From the NCBI RefSeq assembly GCF_947503415.1, contig NZ_CANNDS010000001.1, positions 496,001-560,000 of the forward strand: a stretch of 64,000 nt of DNA, given 5' to 3'. The translations under genes and the position numbers were made by a program. Under the pieces are notes generated by a model that saw only the letters and a list, made by a program, of their open reading frames with translations, had not been told where the DNA came from and did no database searches. Source of the stretch: an uncultured Tateyamaria sp. GTDB lineage: Bacteria > Pseudomonadota > Alphaproteobacteria > Rhodobacterales > Rhodobacteraceae. Shown piece by piece: positions 32,329-42,676 of this stretch (positions are counted from its first letter, which is position 1; each line of letters starts with the position of its first letter).

Positions 32329-35300
32329 TCAAAGATCAACCGTGCTCGCATACACCAGTCGCTCCTCAACAACACGACGCAGGATTGATCCGTCGCGCAC
32401 GAACCGGTCCGCGTAATATCGCTCGAACTCGCGGACCATAAGGCGTGCCGGCAGTCCATCTGTATCAGGCAGGTCCGCAGTGGCAGACCACAGCACTGGT
32501 TCAATCAACGGCGTGGCGACTTGTGCTGCGGTCAACGTACGGGCCGCTGTTGCCGACAGGCGTACGTCCCGCCCAGCGCGCGTGGATATGACACGCTCTG
32601 TTTCGGCTGAAATGGCAGCTTCGTCGAAAATACCACCCGCGCGACCGGGACGAATGGTCAGTGATCCGCTGCCGCCACCCACGATGGCGCTTTCCAGAAT
32701 GCGGAAGTCTGTCCAGGACAGGTCACTGTCGATACCCTGAGGGCGGGTTTGCAACACGAGTTCAAAACGGTTTCGTCCGGTGTCACGATCTTCGGGCGGG
32801 TAGTACGGCACGCCTGTCACCGGGCTTCTGGACACCCAAGGCACGTCCGCATCAAAGGACACCGGTCCCGCCTGCGGTGCGGGACCTCTCAGGGACAGTT
32901 GAACCGATCCATCCACCGCAGTCAGCCGTGCGCGGCGCCGTGGCAAGATCTGACTGAATTCGGCCAGAGCAACCTTTGATATCCTGGCAGTTGGAAGTGC
33001 GTTGGGTTGGTAACGCACGAAGGCCAGTCGAACAAACGGCATGTATGCGGCACCGGGGTTCAAGGCGATGTCGCAATACCAAAGACCCCGCGCCCCATCC
33101 CAATGCACACGGTGACCAATCACTGTGACGGAGGACGCATCGGGTTGCTCCAGAAGGCGGACAGACTCATCTGCGACAGCTGCGGGGAAGTCGCTGATCC
33201 TTGTGCGATCACGCGGTGCGCCTGAGGCCCACAATGGATCCGCACCCCATTGGGTGACCAGTGCTTGCCTGTCCTCCGGTATCTGGGTGAACGGTGCGGC
33301 CTCACCTTGAATGATCACGCCCAGCAATTCTCCGTCGCCAGACGAAAACCAAGGACGATCGAGCCACACGCGCAGCCCATTGCCGTACCGTGTCGTGTCT
33401 GTTCCGCCCAGAACATCCGTGCTGTGCCACCTGAACGTCGGCACGACGTACAGGATGCGTGGGTCATCGGGTGGTGCAGAGGCCGGTACAATTGTGTTGG
33501 CCGTCTCGCCGGCGGGGTCGCGCAACACCGGCGCGCCGGGATCGTCTTCGGCACCCGACACAACCGCTGGTCCCTCGGCAATTGGGCCAAGGCGGGTCAC
33601 AAGGTCGGGCTGGTCATAAATCGCCTGCGGCAGATACTCGCGAAAGCGGGTCGAGGCGCGCACGCGGTAGCGGATCAGTTTGAATTTCGCGTCACCAATC
33701 TCGTGCACATCACCACGCGCACGCGGACGGTTGATGTCATGCATCTGATTGTTGACTGCGGTCGACAGCACAAAGGTATTGGCATGGTTTTCAGATAACA
33801 GGATTTCGCCCAACTGCCCCTTGCGGTGCACCCGTTCCGGTGCGTCCGCATTCAGATCATCGATCCATTCGTGCCAGTCCGCCTCGATCTCGAACTTGCC
33901 GGAGGACGGCCCGTGCAGCCGTACCACGCGGCATGAAATGCGCGCCGATTGGCTGCCGATCTCGCGTTGGGGCGACATTTTGATCAGTTCCGGCTGGCAC
34001 ACCGGCGCCTGTGTGGCATGCACCATGGTCAAGTCGCGCCACGGGGTGATCATCCAATGCGCGCCGAGGGCGGCGCGACTCCAGACCCGGCCCTGGTTTT
34101 CCGGCGCTTCGCCAGCCCATCGCAGAATGCCGAACGTTCCCAAATGATCGGGGTCCACAAACGACGAATACCGCAACCGTGCGATCCGGCCTTTGGGCAA
34201 AAAGAAGGTCAGTGTTCGCGCGGCTTCGTCCCACTCGGGCGCACCGTCGTCTGGAAAATCCTCGTCGCACGGCAGATCAGTGATGTCGGCACGACGTTCC
34301 TGCAAGATGATGCGGAAGGCATCTTTGTCCGGCCACGGCTTGGAGAAAAAGACCAGCAAGACAGGCTCTGATTGGCCACCGTCCAGCAGGGTTGTAATCG
34401 CGCAATGATCGCCAAGGATTGTATCCCCTTTAACCCCTGGCAGATCGTGACCGGGTGCCGCGCGGATCGCAACGCCAGCGGCAGCCACATCAGGCAGGTA
34501 GGGCGTTTGAAGACGCTCCTCACCATGAATGACATATTGGCCACCCACGATACGTTCGCCGACAGGGTTGTCCGGGGTCGGCAGATCAGGCGGCAGACCG
34601 GTTGTCTTTGCGACATCCGCCAGAGCGGTCGGTGTGACAAGTTCGACCTGCGCGCCCGGCACCTCATCATAAAGCGTTCCGTCCTCGCGCGCCGCAATCT
34701 CATACCCATTCCTGATCTCTTCCCAGCCTCTGAAATAGCGGTCAAACGCGCCGTGTGTCTCGCATTGCTGTTGCGAGGATTTGGGCGGAACAAGGTGGCG
34801 TTCGTTGATTGCGGCATAGTCGAAATCAGCGCTCGCTGGCAGCCCGATTGCCACCGCTATGTCGGGCGTGGAGAGGTATGCATCGGCCGTCACATCGAAG
34901 TTCGACCGGATCACCATCCGTTCAAGGCTTTCGCCTTCAGACAGACGTCTGCGTCCCACCATCGCAGGCGGATCAACCGGTTCAAACCGCCAGTAGCCAA
35001 CCGGATCGGTCACTTGCTCATCTGCCTCAAATGACGCGTCATCAAGGCGCAAGGAGTTGTTCGCGATGTCCACGAGACGTGCGCGGAACCGATAACTCCA
35101 GCCAAATCGCAACTTCGGCAAGGTGCCTTTCGCTGCGCGCCATTCAACGGCAAGGTTGTTGCCATCCTCGGCTTCCGGCAGTTTGTCTGTCGGTTCTTCG
35201 GCCTGCAATTGCGTGCCCTCGATCTCTCGTGATCTGATGGTGCGTCCGGGGCGCGGTGCGGCAAGGCTCCATCCGGTCCAGCGGAACAACGACTCGTGCA

Positions 35301-37014
35301 CATAGTGGTCGTCCGGCTTTGCCTCGTCCGAGGTCGTGGACGCACCCGAGACGTACCCCTCGTCCGCCGGGAAATCGAGCGGCTCTGCTTGCTCGATCAG
35401 ACGGTAATCGCCTTCGCGCGCGTGCAGGCTGTGCCAGGGACCGGGCGTGGGATCTTCGAAATGCGCCGGTGGTTCGGGCCAGACGTCGATGCGGTAACCC
35501 TTGGTCACATCATCGGCGAAATAGGTGATGCTGCTGCCATTACCCGATGTGAGTTCGGCGTTCTTGAAGTCCGCCGCATGTGTGGCACCAGCAAGTTCTG
35601 CGGCCCTGCCGTGACGCGAAATCCCGAACCCTCGCGATCGCAGCGCCGCAACCGGCTGATCGTCCCCGGTTGTATACGTCACCGCACCATCGATGCGGGC
35701 GGGATTGAGATGCTTGGCCACCAACCTCTGCGCGGACAAGGTGAAACCAGCCGTCTTGAGCGCAGCCCCGTCGGCATCGACCTGATAGACGTCGAACAGG
35801 CTATCGCCACTTTTGTCCGTCACGTCCCATCCATCATCAGCATCGCGCAACCGCAGTGTGCCGCGTTCCATGGTGCTATCCAGGGGCCGCGCGGTGAACC
35901 GTTGCTTGTCGTGCACCCAGGCTGTTCGCGGCGTGCTGTCACCACTGTCATCGCGGCCATTGTCCCATTTTACCAACAAAGACATCAGTCCCGTCGACCC
36001 ACCGGGAGCGGTCGAGAACAATCCGGCCGGCGCACCACGGGTGTTGACAGTGAAGTCGAGCACAAGCCCAAGGGCTCGCAATACATGACCATAGTCGCCA
36101 AACGAGGCGACTATGCGGTGGAAATCAAATTCAGGGGGTTTCGGCCTGTCGGGAATATCCTGATAGGACGGGAAGCGCATCTTTTTCTCTTCCTCAGTGG
36201 CGCGCGTGCGCCGATAGAACCGGTCAGCCTGGTATAGGCTATATTCCTCAGCACTGGCGAATTGATCCATCAAGACGGCATCAGGTCGGTTGACCAAAGG
36301 CGTGCCCGGCCCGGCAGGTCGCGGATTGTACCAGTCAGGCGGCATCGTGCGATTTTCGACGCTTATCCGTTCCGGTGTAGCCCCAGAACGCGTGCTGGTT
36401 ACCGGCCCCGGTACATCAATCTCATAGACGGACTTACGGCCAAACACGGTGCGGTTCAGGATCGGATCAACCGGGTTTTCCTCATTCAGAAAACGATCAA
36501 ACCCCGGAAGTAGAAATTCGATCTGGCGGTCTCCGAAATTGACAACCTGCGTACGTGTTCCCAGATCACTCAGCATGTCCTTGAGCGCCGGATCTGCTGA
36601 CTTCCACGGCAGCAGGGTTGGATGGTCCCCGCCGCCCGTGGCCGCGATCTGTGCGTAATGGCGTCGCACGGCGCCAAGGATATTGCGCACCGGATAGGAT
36701 CGCCAATTGGCCTTACTGAAATCCGGATAGACAAACCCCGCAACCGGCGTTGCCTTGGAGAAAAGCTTGGCCCACAGGCCGCTGTCAGGTTTCGATTGCA
36801 AGTCCAGTTCGAAATCCTGTGCCCCGACGCTGAGCGCGAAGCGTGCGGCTTGCAGTGTGGCTGGCCAGTCCAGAAATTCGGGAAACGCCTCCAGCACCTG
36901 TTCATCGGAGGCTTGCGGTGTCAGGCGCGGCGATACCACTGCCGAGACACGCAACACGCCATTCTCGTCCCGCCCATCGGGGAGGACTGTCCACATCAAC
37001 GTCTGGTCTGCCAT
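32329..37014 (-). CDS. Giant protein of unknown function, 1561 aa
   Basis: One uninterrupted frame of 1561 residues starts with MADQTLMWTVLPDGRDENG and soon contains VVSPRLTPQ and FPEFLDWPATLQAARFALSV. I see no signal peptide, membrane helix, nucleotide-binding motif or protease motif. The composition is rich in Asp, Arg, Pro and Trp, with many predicted beta strands separated by loops, as in large structural or surface-assembly proteins. Domain borders are not obvious. The gene begins 13 bases after the equally unrecognised 1392-residue gene, so the two form an operon and probably one complex. I do not know the function; a particle, tail-like or toxin-like assembly is only a possibility. The coding frame itself is certain. 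Confidence 0.85.
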   Translation of the reverse strand: MADQTLMWTVLPDGRDENGVLRVSAVVSPRLTPQASDEQVLEAFPEFLDWPATLQAARFALSVGAQDFELDLQSKPDSGLWAKLFSKATPVAGFVYPDFSKANWRSYPVRNILGAVRRHYAQIAATGGGDHPTLLPWKSADPALKDMLSDLGTRTQVVNFGDRQIEFLLPGFDRFLNEENPVDPILNRTVFGRKSVYEIDVPGPVTSTRSGATPERISVENRTMPPDWYNPRPAGPGTPLVNRPDAVLMDQFASAEEYSLYQADRFYRRTRATEEEKKMRFPSYQDIPDRPKPPEFDFHRIVASFGDYGHVLRALGLVLDFTVNTRGAPAGLFSTAPGGSTGLMSLLVKWDNGRDDSGDSTPRTAWVHDKQRFTARPLDSTMERGTLRLRDADDGWDVTDKSGDSLFDVYQVDADGAALKTAGFTLSAQRLVAKHLNPARIDGAVTYTTGDDQPVAALRSRGFGISRHGRAAELAGATHAADFKNAELTSGNGSSITYFADDVTKGYRIDVWPEPPAHFEDPTPGPWHSLHAREGDYRLIEQAEPLDFPADEGYVSGASTTSDEAKPDDHYVHESLFRWTGWSLAAPRPGRTIRSREIEGTQLQAEEPTDKLPEAEDGNNLAVEWRAAKGTLPKLRFGWSYRFRARLVDIANNSLRLDDASFEADEQVTDPVGYWRFEPVDPPAMVGRRRLSEGESLERMVIRSNFDVTADAYLSTPDIAVAIGLPASADFDYAAINERHLVPPKSSQQQCETHGAFDRYFRGWEEIRNGYEIAAREDGTLYDEVPGAQVELVTPTALADVAKTTGLPPDLPTPDNPVGERIVGGQYVIHGEERLQTPYLPDVAAAGVAIRAAPGHDLPGVKGDTILGDHCAITTLLDGGQSEPVLLVFFSKPWPDKDAFRIILQERRADITDLPCDEDFPDDGAPEWDEAARTLTFFLPKGRIARLRYSSFVDPDHLGTFGILRWAGEAPENQGRVWSRAALGAHWMITPWRDLTMVHATQAPVCQPELIKMSPQREIGSQSARISCRVVRLHGPSSGKFEIEADWHEWIDDLNADAPERVHRKGQLGEILLSENHANTFVLSTAVNNQMHDINRPRARGDVHEIGDAKFKLIRYRVRASTRFREYLPQAIYDQPDLVTRLGPIAEGPAVVSGAEDDPGAPVLRDPAGETANTIVPASAPPDDPRILYVVPTFRWHSTDVLGGTDTTRYGNGLRVWLDRPWFSSGDGELLGVIIQGEAAPFTQIPEDRQALVTQWGADPLWASGAPRDRTRISDFPAAVADESVRLLEQPDASSVTVIGHRVHWDGARGLWYCDIALNPGAAYMPFVRLAFVRYQPNALPTARISKVALAEFSQILPRRRARLTAVDGSVQLSLRGPAPQAGPVSFDADVPWVSRSPVTGVPYYPPEDRDTGRNRFELVLQTRPQGIDSDLSWTDFRILESAIVGGGSGSLTIRPGRAGGIFDEAAISAETERVISTRAGRDVRLSATAARTLTAAQVATPLIEPVLWSATADLPDTDGLPARLMVREFERYYADRFVRDGSILRRVVEERLVYASTVDL

Positions 37015-37027
37015 GCTTTAGCCTCCC

Positions 37028-40000
37028 TTACGCGAACGCCTCGCAGTGATCACGCCACGCATAGGCGGTGTTTGAATCAATGGCGGCAAGTTCATCTGCC
37101 AGCGTCAGATCCGGCCGGAATCCCATCATCTGACGCAGGTTCGGATCGCCGTTGGACCCGGCGAATTTGCGTTCGCAGGTGATCGTCACCGAGCCGGAGA
37201 AAATGAATACGGAAATCTCAATGGTCAGCTGCGCCTTGCCCACGCATTTGCCGGATTGGAATTCATAGCGCAGTTCCAAATACAGTTCGATCGACGCGGA
37301 GATGATGCCAAGCACGTCTACATGCCCGCCAAGTCGGAAATACCCGGTCAGGGACGCGTCATCCTGCTCCATCCGAAAGTAAAAGCCCGCCATCACCTCC
37401 ACGCCGCCTGACGCCACGCCAAGGTCAATCGAAAGGCTCGCGCCGAATTCCAGTGACGCTTCAAGGATTTGGACACCAGACGGGTCGATGGTGATGCCGA
37501 AGAAGCCACCACCGCCGAACATGTAGACGGTCAGCAGGAAGGGCTGTTCTCTGGTGCAGAAATTGAACCGGACAGACAGCGGCTGACCAATAAACGGCAC
37601 GGTAAAGCCAGCACCCAAGGAGATGTTTTGTATATTGAGAACACCGCAGGTGATGCCCGGCAGCGCAATGTCGAAACCCGCATCAATGCCTTGCGGTGAA
37701 ATGTCGAGGTAAGGTGGATCGGAAAACCCATCCAGCGGGATGAGGTCGCGCAAGGTTTCCACAAACGACAGCGGCCCCACGAACTTGATATCCGTGAACA
37801 GCACGTCAACATCGGTCTTGGCCTTGCTGTCGATGGAAAACTCGATCTTCTCAAACATCAGTTCCAGAAAACCGGCGGCTCCAATCAACACCAGATCGAA
37901 ATTTTTCAGCCCACAAATCACCGAAATCTTGGGCGCACTTGAGCCGTTCTTTTTCACCTTTGCTTCTACCGCGACCGAAAAACCGCGCTTGTCATTGACG
38001 CGGAAAATCGGATCGGTGCTGGGCCAAGACGAAATCTCGGGGTTCCAATCGAAACGGACCGTCAGTTCATCCCCGAAAAGCCCGGCGATTGTAGAAACAT
38101 AGCCAAGCACTTCCTCCGTTGCGTTCAGCGCATCCACTATCTGCGTTCGCAGCGCGCCATCCAGCAGATCGAGCCCTGCAATCGTCGTCGAAAGCGGCCC
38201 AATCGCCGCGATGACATCGTTCACATTGTTCTGGAAGGTGGTTGCGTCCTCGAACAGTGCCGCAAGGGCCGTGGGGTCGCCGACAATTGCCTCAAGCGCG
38301 TCAAACAGGTCTTTGCCCTGTGCGATCAGAACGGGAAGTTCGGCAATGTCGTCCAGCACTGCCTCAAGCTTCTGACACAGCGTCAGACCTTGTTGCCGGA
38401 ACCCCGCGGGCAATGATTGCCCGGCAATCTGGGCATCCAACGCAATACGTACATCCGAGAGCCCACTTTGAGCTTGCGACACCGCCGTCGGCAGGTCCGT
38501 CAAGGAGGGGGCGGGCACCCCGGCATCGAGGACAGTACCAATGGCGGTCTGCAATTCGCTCACGACGCTATCGATGCCAGTTATGAGGTTTTGCACCTTC
38601 GGAGTAATGTCGGCCTGCTGCGCAGCGTTCAAAGCGGCGGCCTGCGCGATCGTGTCAGTCAACGACGCATGGAACACATCCATGGCGGCGTTTGCAATTC
38701 CCGCTGGACCAGACGCAATGTTAGAAATGATGCCATAGGTGCGGATCAACGTATTGATGAAATTCTCGATCTCATTCCCGGATTCCTGCTGGAATTTCGG
38801 GATTTTTTCCTGATTGCTATCAAGGTCAGACACCAGATCGATGATTGCGCCCAAGGGGATGCACCCAAAGATCAGTGGCAGCGGCAGTGAACTGATGCCA
38901 TCCGTATCGGCAAATCCGGCGGATTGAGGCACTGTACCCGTGATGTACTGCTGCACGTCTGACGTGATTGGCCCACCGATCCGTGACAATGCCTTGGGCA
39001 CCATGTTGGGTTGGACGAAACCTCCAGATCGATCACCTTGCGCAGAGAAATCCATTTGCGCGGGGTTTGCGCTTTGATCGATGTCGGCAAACACTTCGCC
39101 TTTCTGTTCAAGCCCGACTTGCAGATACGTGTCGTTCCACGTCAGCGTGCTGGGATCATTCGATCCGGTCAGATGGGAAACCGCCCCAATCCGCGCATCA
39201 ACAGAGGCGACAACCGGCGTCCAGATCGGCTGCAACAGCTTGTCGCTCGCCGCCTGAAGCGAAGCGTTGCCAGGTTGGGCAAAGCCGCCAAAGCGCATCT
39301 TTTCGACCTGTACCGTCGTGTCGCCTGTCTTTTTGCTGCTCGCCAGGGCCACCTGCTGCAATTTCAACTCGGCGGTATGGCGCGGTGGAAACGGCTCGGC
39401 CCTCTCCATCGCAAATGACTGCGCGGCGGCAGCGGCGTTCTGCGCGGCAGTGACGTAATGGATTGGATCGTCATCGGGATTTCCCGGCGCGGCCACGGTG
39501 TTGTCCATGAAGATGATCGGCAGATCAAAGGCGATACGGCGCCCATCAAGATCATAGGCCAACCACTGAAACCTGAAGGGGGCGCCCGCGACGAAGGGCC
39601 AGAACATCGTCTGGCCCCGTCCCGCCTGCGCCTCCGAAGCACCCGGTGGATCAAGTGGCGGCGTCAGTTCGGTCAGCAACTGAACGCGCGAGAACGGAAA
39701 CTGCAATGCAAGGCTGTTGTCGCCGTCCTTGAGGGACCCATTGTCATAGGTCCGCTCGCGCTCCCGCCGGGCAACAAAAAACTGTTTGCGTAGATAGGCT
39801 CGGTTCTGCGGCGCTTGAAGATCGCTGTTGGTGCCGCCGATGCCATTGTGGAACTTGCGTTCCGTGACTTCGATCAGTGCCATGCGATGGCCAAACGGAA
39901 ACGCGCCCCCCTTATACACCACACGCACATAATGATCGCGGCCCATGGCCGCGCGGTGCACCCATTCTTCGACCGACAGACCCTGAGGCACCTCCCACGC

Positions 40001-41206
40001 GCCCCTGCTGTCAAGCCACCCCCCCAGCGATGACAGCATCATCTGTTTGGTATCAATGGGCTCCGGGCGATAGCCGGTTATGCTCCAGTTTGATGACAGA
40101 TGTGCAATCTGAAGCCGGTTGAAATCCGACATCGCTGTCCGGAAGGGTGCGGTCGGTGGTTCGGTATCCGGATCAATGTCCATCGCATCATGGGTGGACT
40201 TCATTTGCGAAGTCGATCCCTCGCCAGTCTTGGCCCAGACCGCGCGTATGGTCCGGTTTGCGTCCGGTTTCGGCGGCTCAATCGTTTCGCCGTTGGCCTT
40301 TGGCGCAACCAGCCGCGAATGCCACAGCTCCGTGGTGCCCGCAGGCGAGGTTACTGGCGCGCTCGCATGCCGCCACCGTTCGCCGGCATGTGGTGACACA
40401 ATCAAACGCCACGGCATCTCGATGGCCGTGGTCACGGCGTTGGGGGCCGATGGGCGCGTCGGTCGCGCGATGACACGGGTGGGGATGACAGTGAATTGAG
40501 GTGGCAAGTTTTCTGTCGCCGTCAGCCCGCTGCCGCCACCGATCTGGCGCAACCGCAAGGTGGCGTCGTCATTGCCAAGAACAATGCTGCGCGCAGCAAA
40601 TCCAGAAAGAGCCGCCCGTTGCGACGGTGTCATCCGCGCTATCGCCCTCGTGTCAAAAAGTTGTTCCAGCCCAAGAGATGGCTGAAAGCGCGACGGGCGC
40701 GGTTTGGCTGCCGAAGAGACCTTCATAGCAAGGTCTTGTACCGCCTCCAAAACACCTTCCAGTGTCCAAGGAATGACCGTGCCATCCGGCACAGGAAAGA
40801 CCAGCCGCGATTCATCAGCGATCCGCGCGCGGATCGGAGGGGCGTCGGGCGTTTCACTAGCGCTGAGCGCGTTGGCATCGATGAAACCCGGGGGCGCCGC
40901 CTGATAGAAACACTGCTCGGTGATCGACTGAGGTGGAAAATGCAGGATCAAATACGCGGTGCCACGACGCGTCTTTTGCAAAATTGGCGGATCACCCGGC
41001 ACAACGGACAAGTTACGCAGTTCAATCCGCAGCGCCAAAAGGTCAAGCGCGCGCACGACAGGCGTGCCCGCGCGGCTCCGGTCAAAAATGTTGAAGACAT
41101 GATCAACGGGCACTGGAATCAGAACGCCCGGGCGCATGATAGTTCTGGTAATCGACCTGAAAACGTCTGCGGATACGGGTCCACGCCCTACCGGTAGCCT
41201 GGCCAT
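37028..41206 (-). CDS. Giant protein of unknown function, 1392 aa
   Basis: This 1392-residue protein has three visible zones. Residues 1 to about 640 are beta/loop rich (MRPGVLIPVPVDHVFNIFDR, AYLILHFPPQSITEQ). About 770-1040 is a long helical stretch low in Pro with many Ala/Ile/Leu (NEIENFINTLIRTYGIISN, VQNLITGIDSVVSELQTAIG). About 1045-1345 is glycine-rich with alternating hydrophobic strands (VYMFGGGGFFGITIDPSGV, GYFRLGGHVDVLGIISASIE, LTIEISVFIFSGSVTITCER), reminiscent of a beta-solenoid, beta-barrel or lipid-binding surface. There is no signal peptide. A G-rich SD (GAGGGGGGG) precedes the ATG. It is the first gene of the pair with the 1561-residue protein. The function is unknown. Confidence 0.85.
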   Translation of the reverse strand: MARLPVGRGPVSADVFRSITRTIMRPGVLIPVPVDHVFNIFDRSRAGTPVVRALDLLALRIELRNLSVVPGDPPILQKTRRGTAYLILHFPPQSITEQCFYQAAPPGFIDANALSASETPDAPPIRARIADESRLVFPVPDGTVIPWTLEGVLEAVQDLAMKVSSAAKPRPSRFQPSLGLEQLFDTRAIARMTPSQRAALSGFAARSIVLGNDDATLRLRQIGGGSGLTATENLPPQFTVIPTRVIARPTRPSAPNAVTTAIEMPWRLIVSPHAGERWRHASAPVTSPAGTTELWHSRLVAPKANGETIEPPKPDANRTIRAVWAKTGEGSTSQMKSTHDAMDIDPDTEPPTAPFRTAMSDFNRLQIAHLSSNWSITGYRPEPIDTKQMMLSSLGGWLDSRGAWEVPQGLSVEEWVHRAAMGRDHYVRVVYKGGAFPFGHRMALIEVTERKFHNGIGGTNSDLQAPQNRAYLRKQFFVARRERERTYDNGSLKDGDNSLALQFPFSRVQLLTELTPPLDPPGASEAQAGRGQTMFWPFVAGAPFRFQWLAYDLDGRRIAFDLPIIFMDNTVAAPGNPDDDPIHYVTAAQNAAAAAQSFAMERAEPFPPRHTAELKLQQVALASSKKTGDTTVQVEKMRFGGFAQPGNASLQAASDKLLQPIWTPVVASVDARIGAVSHLTGSNDPSTLTWNDTYLQVGLEQKGEVFADIDQSANPAQMDFSAQGDRSGGFVQPNMVPKALSRIGGPITSDVQQYITGTVPQSAGFADTDGISSLPLPLIFGCIPLGAIIDLVSDLDSNQEKIPKFQQESGNEIENFINTLIRTYGIISNIASGPAGIANAAMDVFHASLTDTIAQAAALNAAQQADITPKVQNLITGIDSVVSELQTAIGTVLDAGVPAPSLTDLPTAVSQAQSGLSDVRIALDAQIAGQSLPAGFRQQGLTLCQKLEAVLDDIAELPVLIAQGKDLFDALEAIVGDPTALAALFEDATTFQNNVNDVIAAIGPLSTTIAGLDLLDGALRTQIVDALNATEEVLGYVSTIAGLFGDELTVRFDWNPEISSWPSTDPIFRVNDKRGFSVAVEAKVKKNGSSAPKISVICGLKNFDLVLIGAAGFLELMFEKIEFSIDSKAKTDVDVLFTDIKFVGPLSFVETLRDLIPLDGFSDPPYLDISPQGIDAGFDIALPGITCGVLNIQNISLGAGFTVPFIGQPLSVRFNFCTREQPFLLTVYMFGGGGFFGITIDPSGVQILEASLEFGASLSIDLGVASGGVEVMAGFYFRMEQDDASLTGYFRLGGHVDVLGIISASIELYLELRYEFQSGKCVGKAQLTIEISVFIFSGSVTITCERKFAGSNGDPNLRQMMGFRPDLTLADELAAIDSNTAYAWRDHCEAFA

Positions 41207-42196
41207 GGATTCCCCCCCCTCGACCGCAGCTTACGACATTCGCCACTGTAGATTACGTTACGTCAACTTGCGTATTTTCGCCAGCGCAGCCGACCTCATC
41301 GGCCAAATATGGCTCATGCAACGTCGAACATTCGGGCGTGCCGGGATCGTTAGGCGTGCTCTGCAAACCGGTCGCCGATACATCTTGCCACGCAACGTGC
41401 AGATGTGGGTGAAGCGGAAACGCTGGTCCTCAGTGTAGGCTTCAATCATCCAATGCCCGCGCTAATGGGCGACCTCGGTGGCATCCGCCTTCGATGCACC
41501 GATATGGACGATGTAATCGACACCAACGACAGCCTTCCTAACGGTCTCCACGGTGTCGAGATCGAGGTGAACCGGCTGTGCGCCAATCTCACTCCTAATC
41601 TCGGCTTGATCGTCGCGATGGACTGCAAGCGTTTTGACAGCGATCGCCTCGGCGCGCGTGCAGACGACACTCCCACCAAACTTCACTGTAATGCCGATTG
41701 CGAGAACGCGGCGATATTTGAGAGGGGCCATAATCTTTACATTCGTGAGTGTTTGACCGGTTTTGCCTGTTGGCGTCATTCGCCCATGATCGCTTCTTTC
41801 TTCACGACACCCGCTCCGCCGCACTTTTCCGTCTCGTGCAGCCAGCTTTCGAAGCTGCGCCACCCGAATGAATGACACCCACGGGTGGAAAAGCACGCGG
41901 CGCATCAGTGGCTGCAACAGCAAGTGCCAGCCTGCAAGCGGGTGCTCCGGATCGACACGAGTTCCGTGCCATGGACCCCAATATCCATGTTTGAACACCG
42001 TGGCTGATGGTCCGGCATGGCAGGTCCAATAGTTTCACAGACAGACTCCAGCAATGGAACGTGTCGAGCATTTGGGGGACAGGTTCACTACCTCACTCAG
42101 TGTCGGCAGGACAGACGCCCGCTGAGTTGTCACCGGGTCGCTGCATCGTGCGGGCTCGGCCTCGACACACAGCAACTGGAAAAAAGGGCTTTCAAA
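41207..42196. other. Gene-poor region with gene remnants
   Basis: This 1-kb stretch lies between the giant operon (minus) and a small secreted-protein gene (plus). It holds the promoter of the giant operon near 41.2 kb and decayed coding traces on the minus strand (next entry). No intact gene is supported. Confidence 0.5.
41258..41730 (-). pseudogene. Remnants of an NAD(P)-binding SDR/NmrA-like gene and a SnoaL-like gene (tentative)
   Basis: One minus-strand frame contains RRVLAIGITVKFGGSVVCTR (a damaged GxTGxxGxxV dinucleotide loop), then PVHLDLDTVETVRKAVVGVD and YIVHIGASKA. This is the beta-alpha-beta and GVD.ivH pattern of atypical SDR/epimerase proteins. It stops at 41462. In the same frame, just downstream, EAYTEDQRFRFTHICTLRGK resembles the last strands of a SnoaL/NTF2-like protein. 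Both are too short to be functional, so they look like eroded neighbours. Confidence is limited because the matches are by eye. Confidence 0.38.
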
Positions 42197-42649
42197 ATGG
42201 CTTCGATCAAGGCGGCGATCTGCATGTTTTGCGCCAGCACATTGCTCAGCGGCGCAGCAATTGCACAGAACTTTACCTCACCCTTGATGGACGGACGCCC
42301 GTGGTCCGTCACCTTGCCCGATGGACGTGCCATCACAATGACGTTCATGCCGAACGGTGTTGTTGCGGCGTCAGCCGGCTACGGGACCTCGGCCATGAGG
42401 TGGGTCAGAAACGGCAACGTGCTGTGCATCTCCGGTGCTCCGAGCTTCGGCGCCTCCGCGATGCACCCTGTTCCCAGACCAGGTCCCAAAATACGACCCG
42501 GGCCGGGCCCAAAAGTTCGCCCAGGCCCCGGCCCCGGCCCCAAGATCGCGCCCAGCGTCCGGCAAAGACAATGCCTGAGCCTGCAGGTCTATGGCACCGG
42601 ATACGCTGGATACACCGAGCAAGGACACATGGTGCTGTTCAACCGTTGA
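42197..42649 (+). CDS. Small secreted protein with Pro-Gly repeat segment
   Basis: This encodes 150 residues with a signal peptide (KAAICMFCASTLLSGAAIAQ). The mature region has MDGRPWSVTLPDGRAITMTFMPNGV and MRWVRNGNVLCISG, then a low-complexity insert of PGP(K/R) units (PGPKIRPGPGPKVRPGPGPG), and ends LQVYGTGYAGYTEQGHMVLF. It shares its core pattern with the secreted protein at 49965-50300 (DGQPWN..., GRSMTMTLAPDG, VAWRDADGALCLNG). The ORF track extends 60 codons upstream of the signal peptide, which is unlikely. The function is unknown; the two related proteins flank the DevBCA/patatin/two-component region. Confidence 0.72.
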   Translation: MASIKAAICMFCASTLLSGAAIAQNFTSPLMDGRPWSVTLPDGRAITMTFMPNGVVAASAGYGTSAMRWVRNGNVLCISGAPSFGASAMHPVPRPGPKIRPGPGPKVRPGPGPGPKIAPSVRQRQCLSLQVYGTGYAGYTEQGHMVLFNR

Positions 42650-42676
42650 GCAGGCATTGGCCTCAAATGTGGAGCC

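Noticed and set aside
35296-36237. 313-codon plus-strand ORF inside the giant gene
   Set aside because: It is antisense to the intact 1561-residue frame and shows Arg/His-rich shadow composition without any motif.
41212-41219. Run of eight C just upstream of the giant operon start, considered as a phase-variation tract
   Set aside because: It forms part of the G-rich SD on the minus strand, outside the coding frame. Slippage could change SD spacing, but nothing else supports phase variation.
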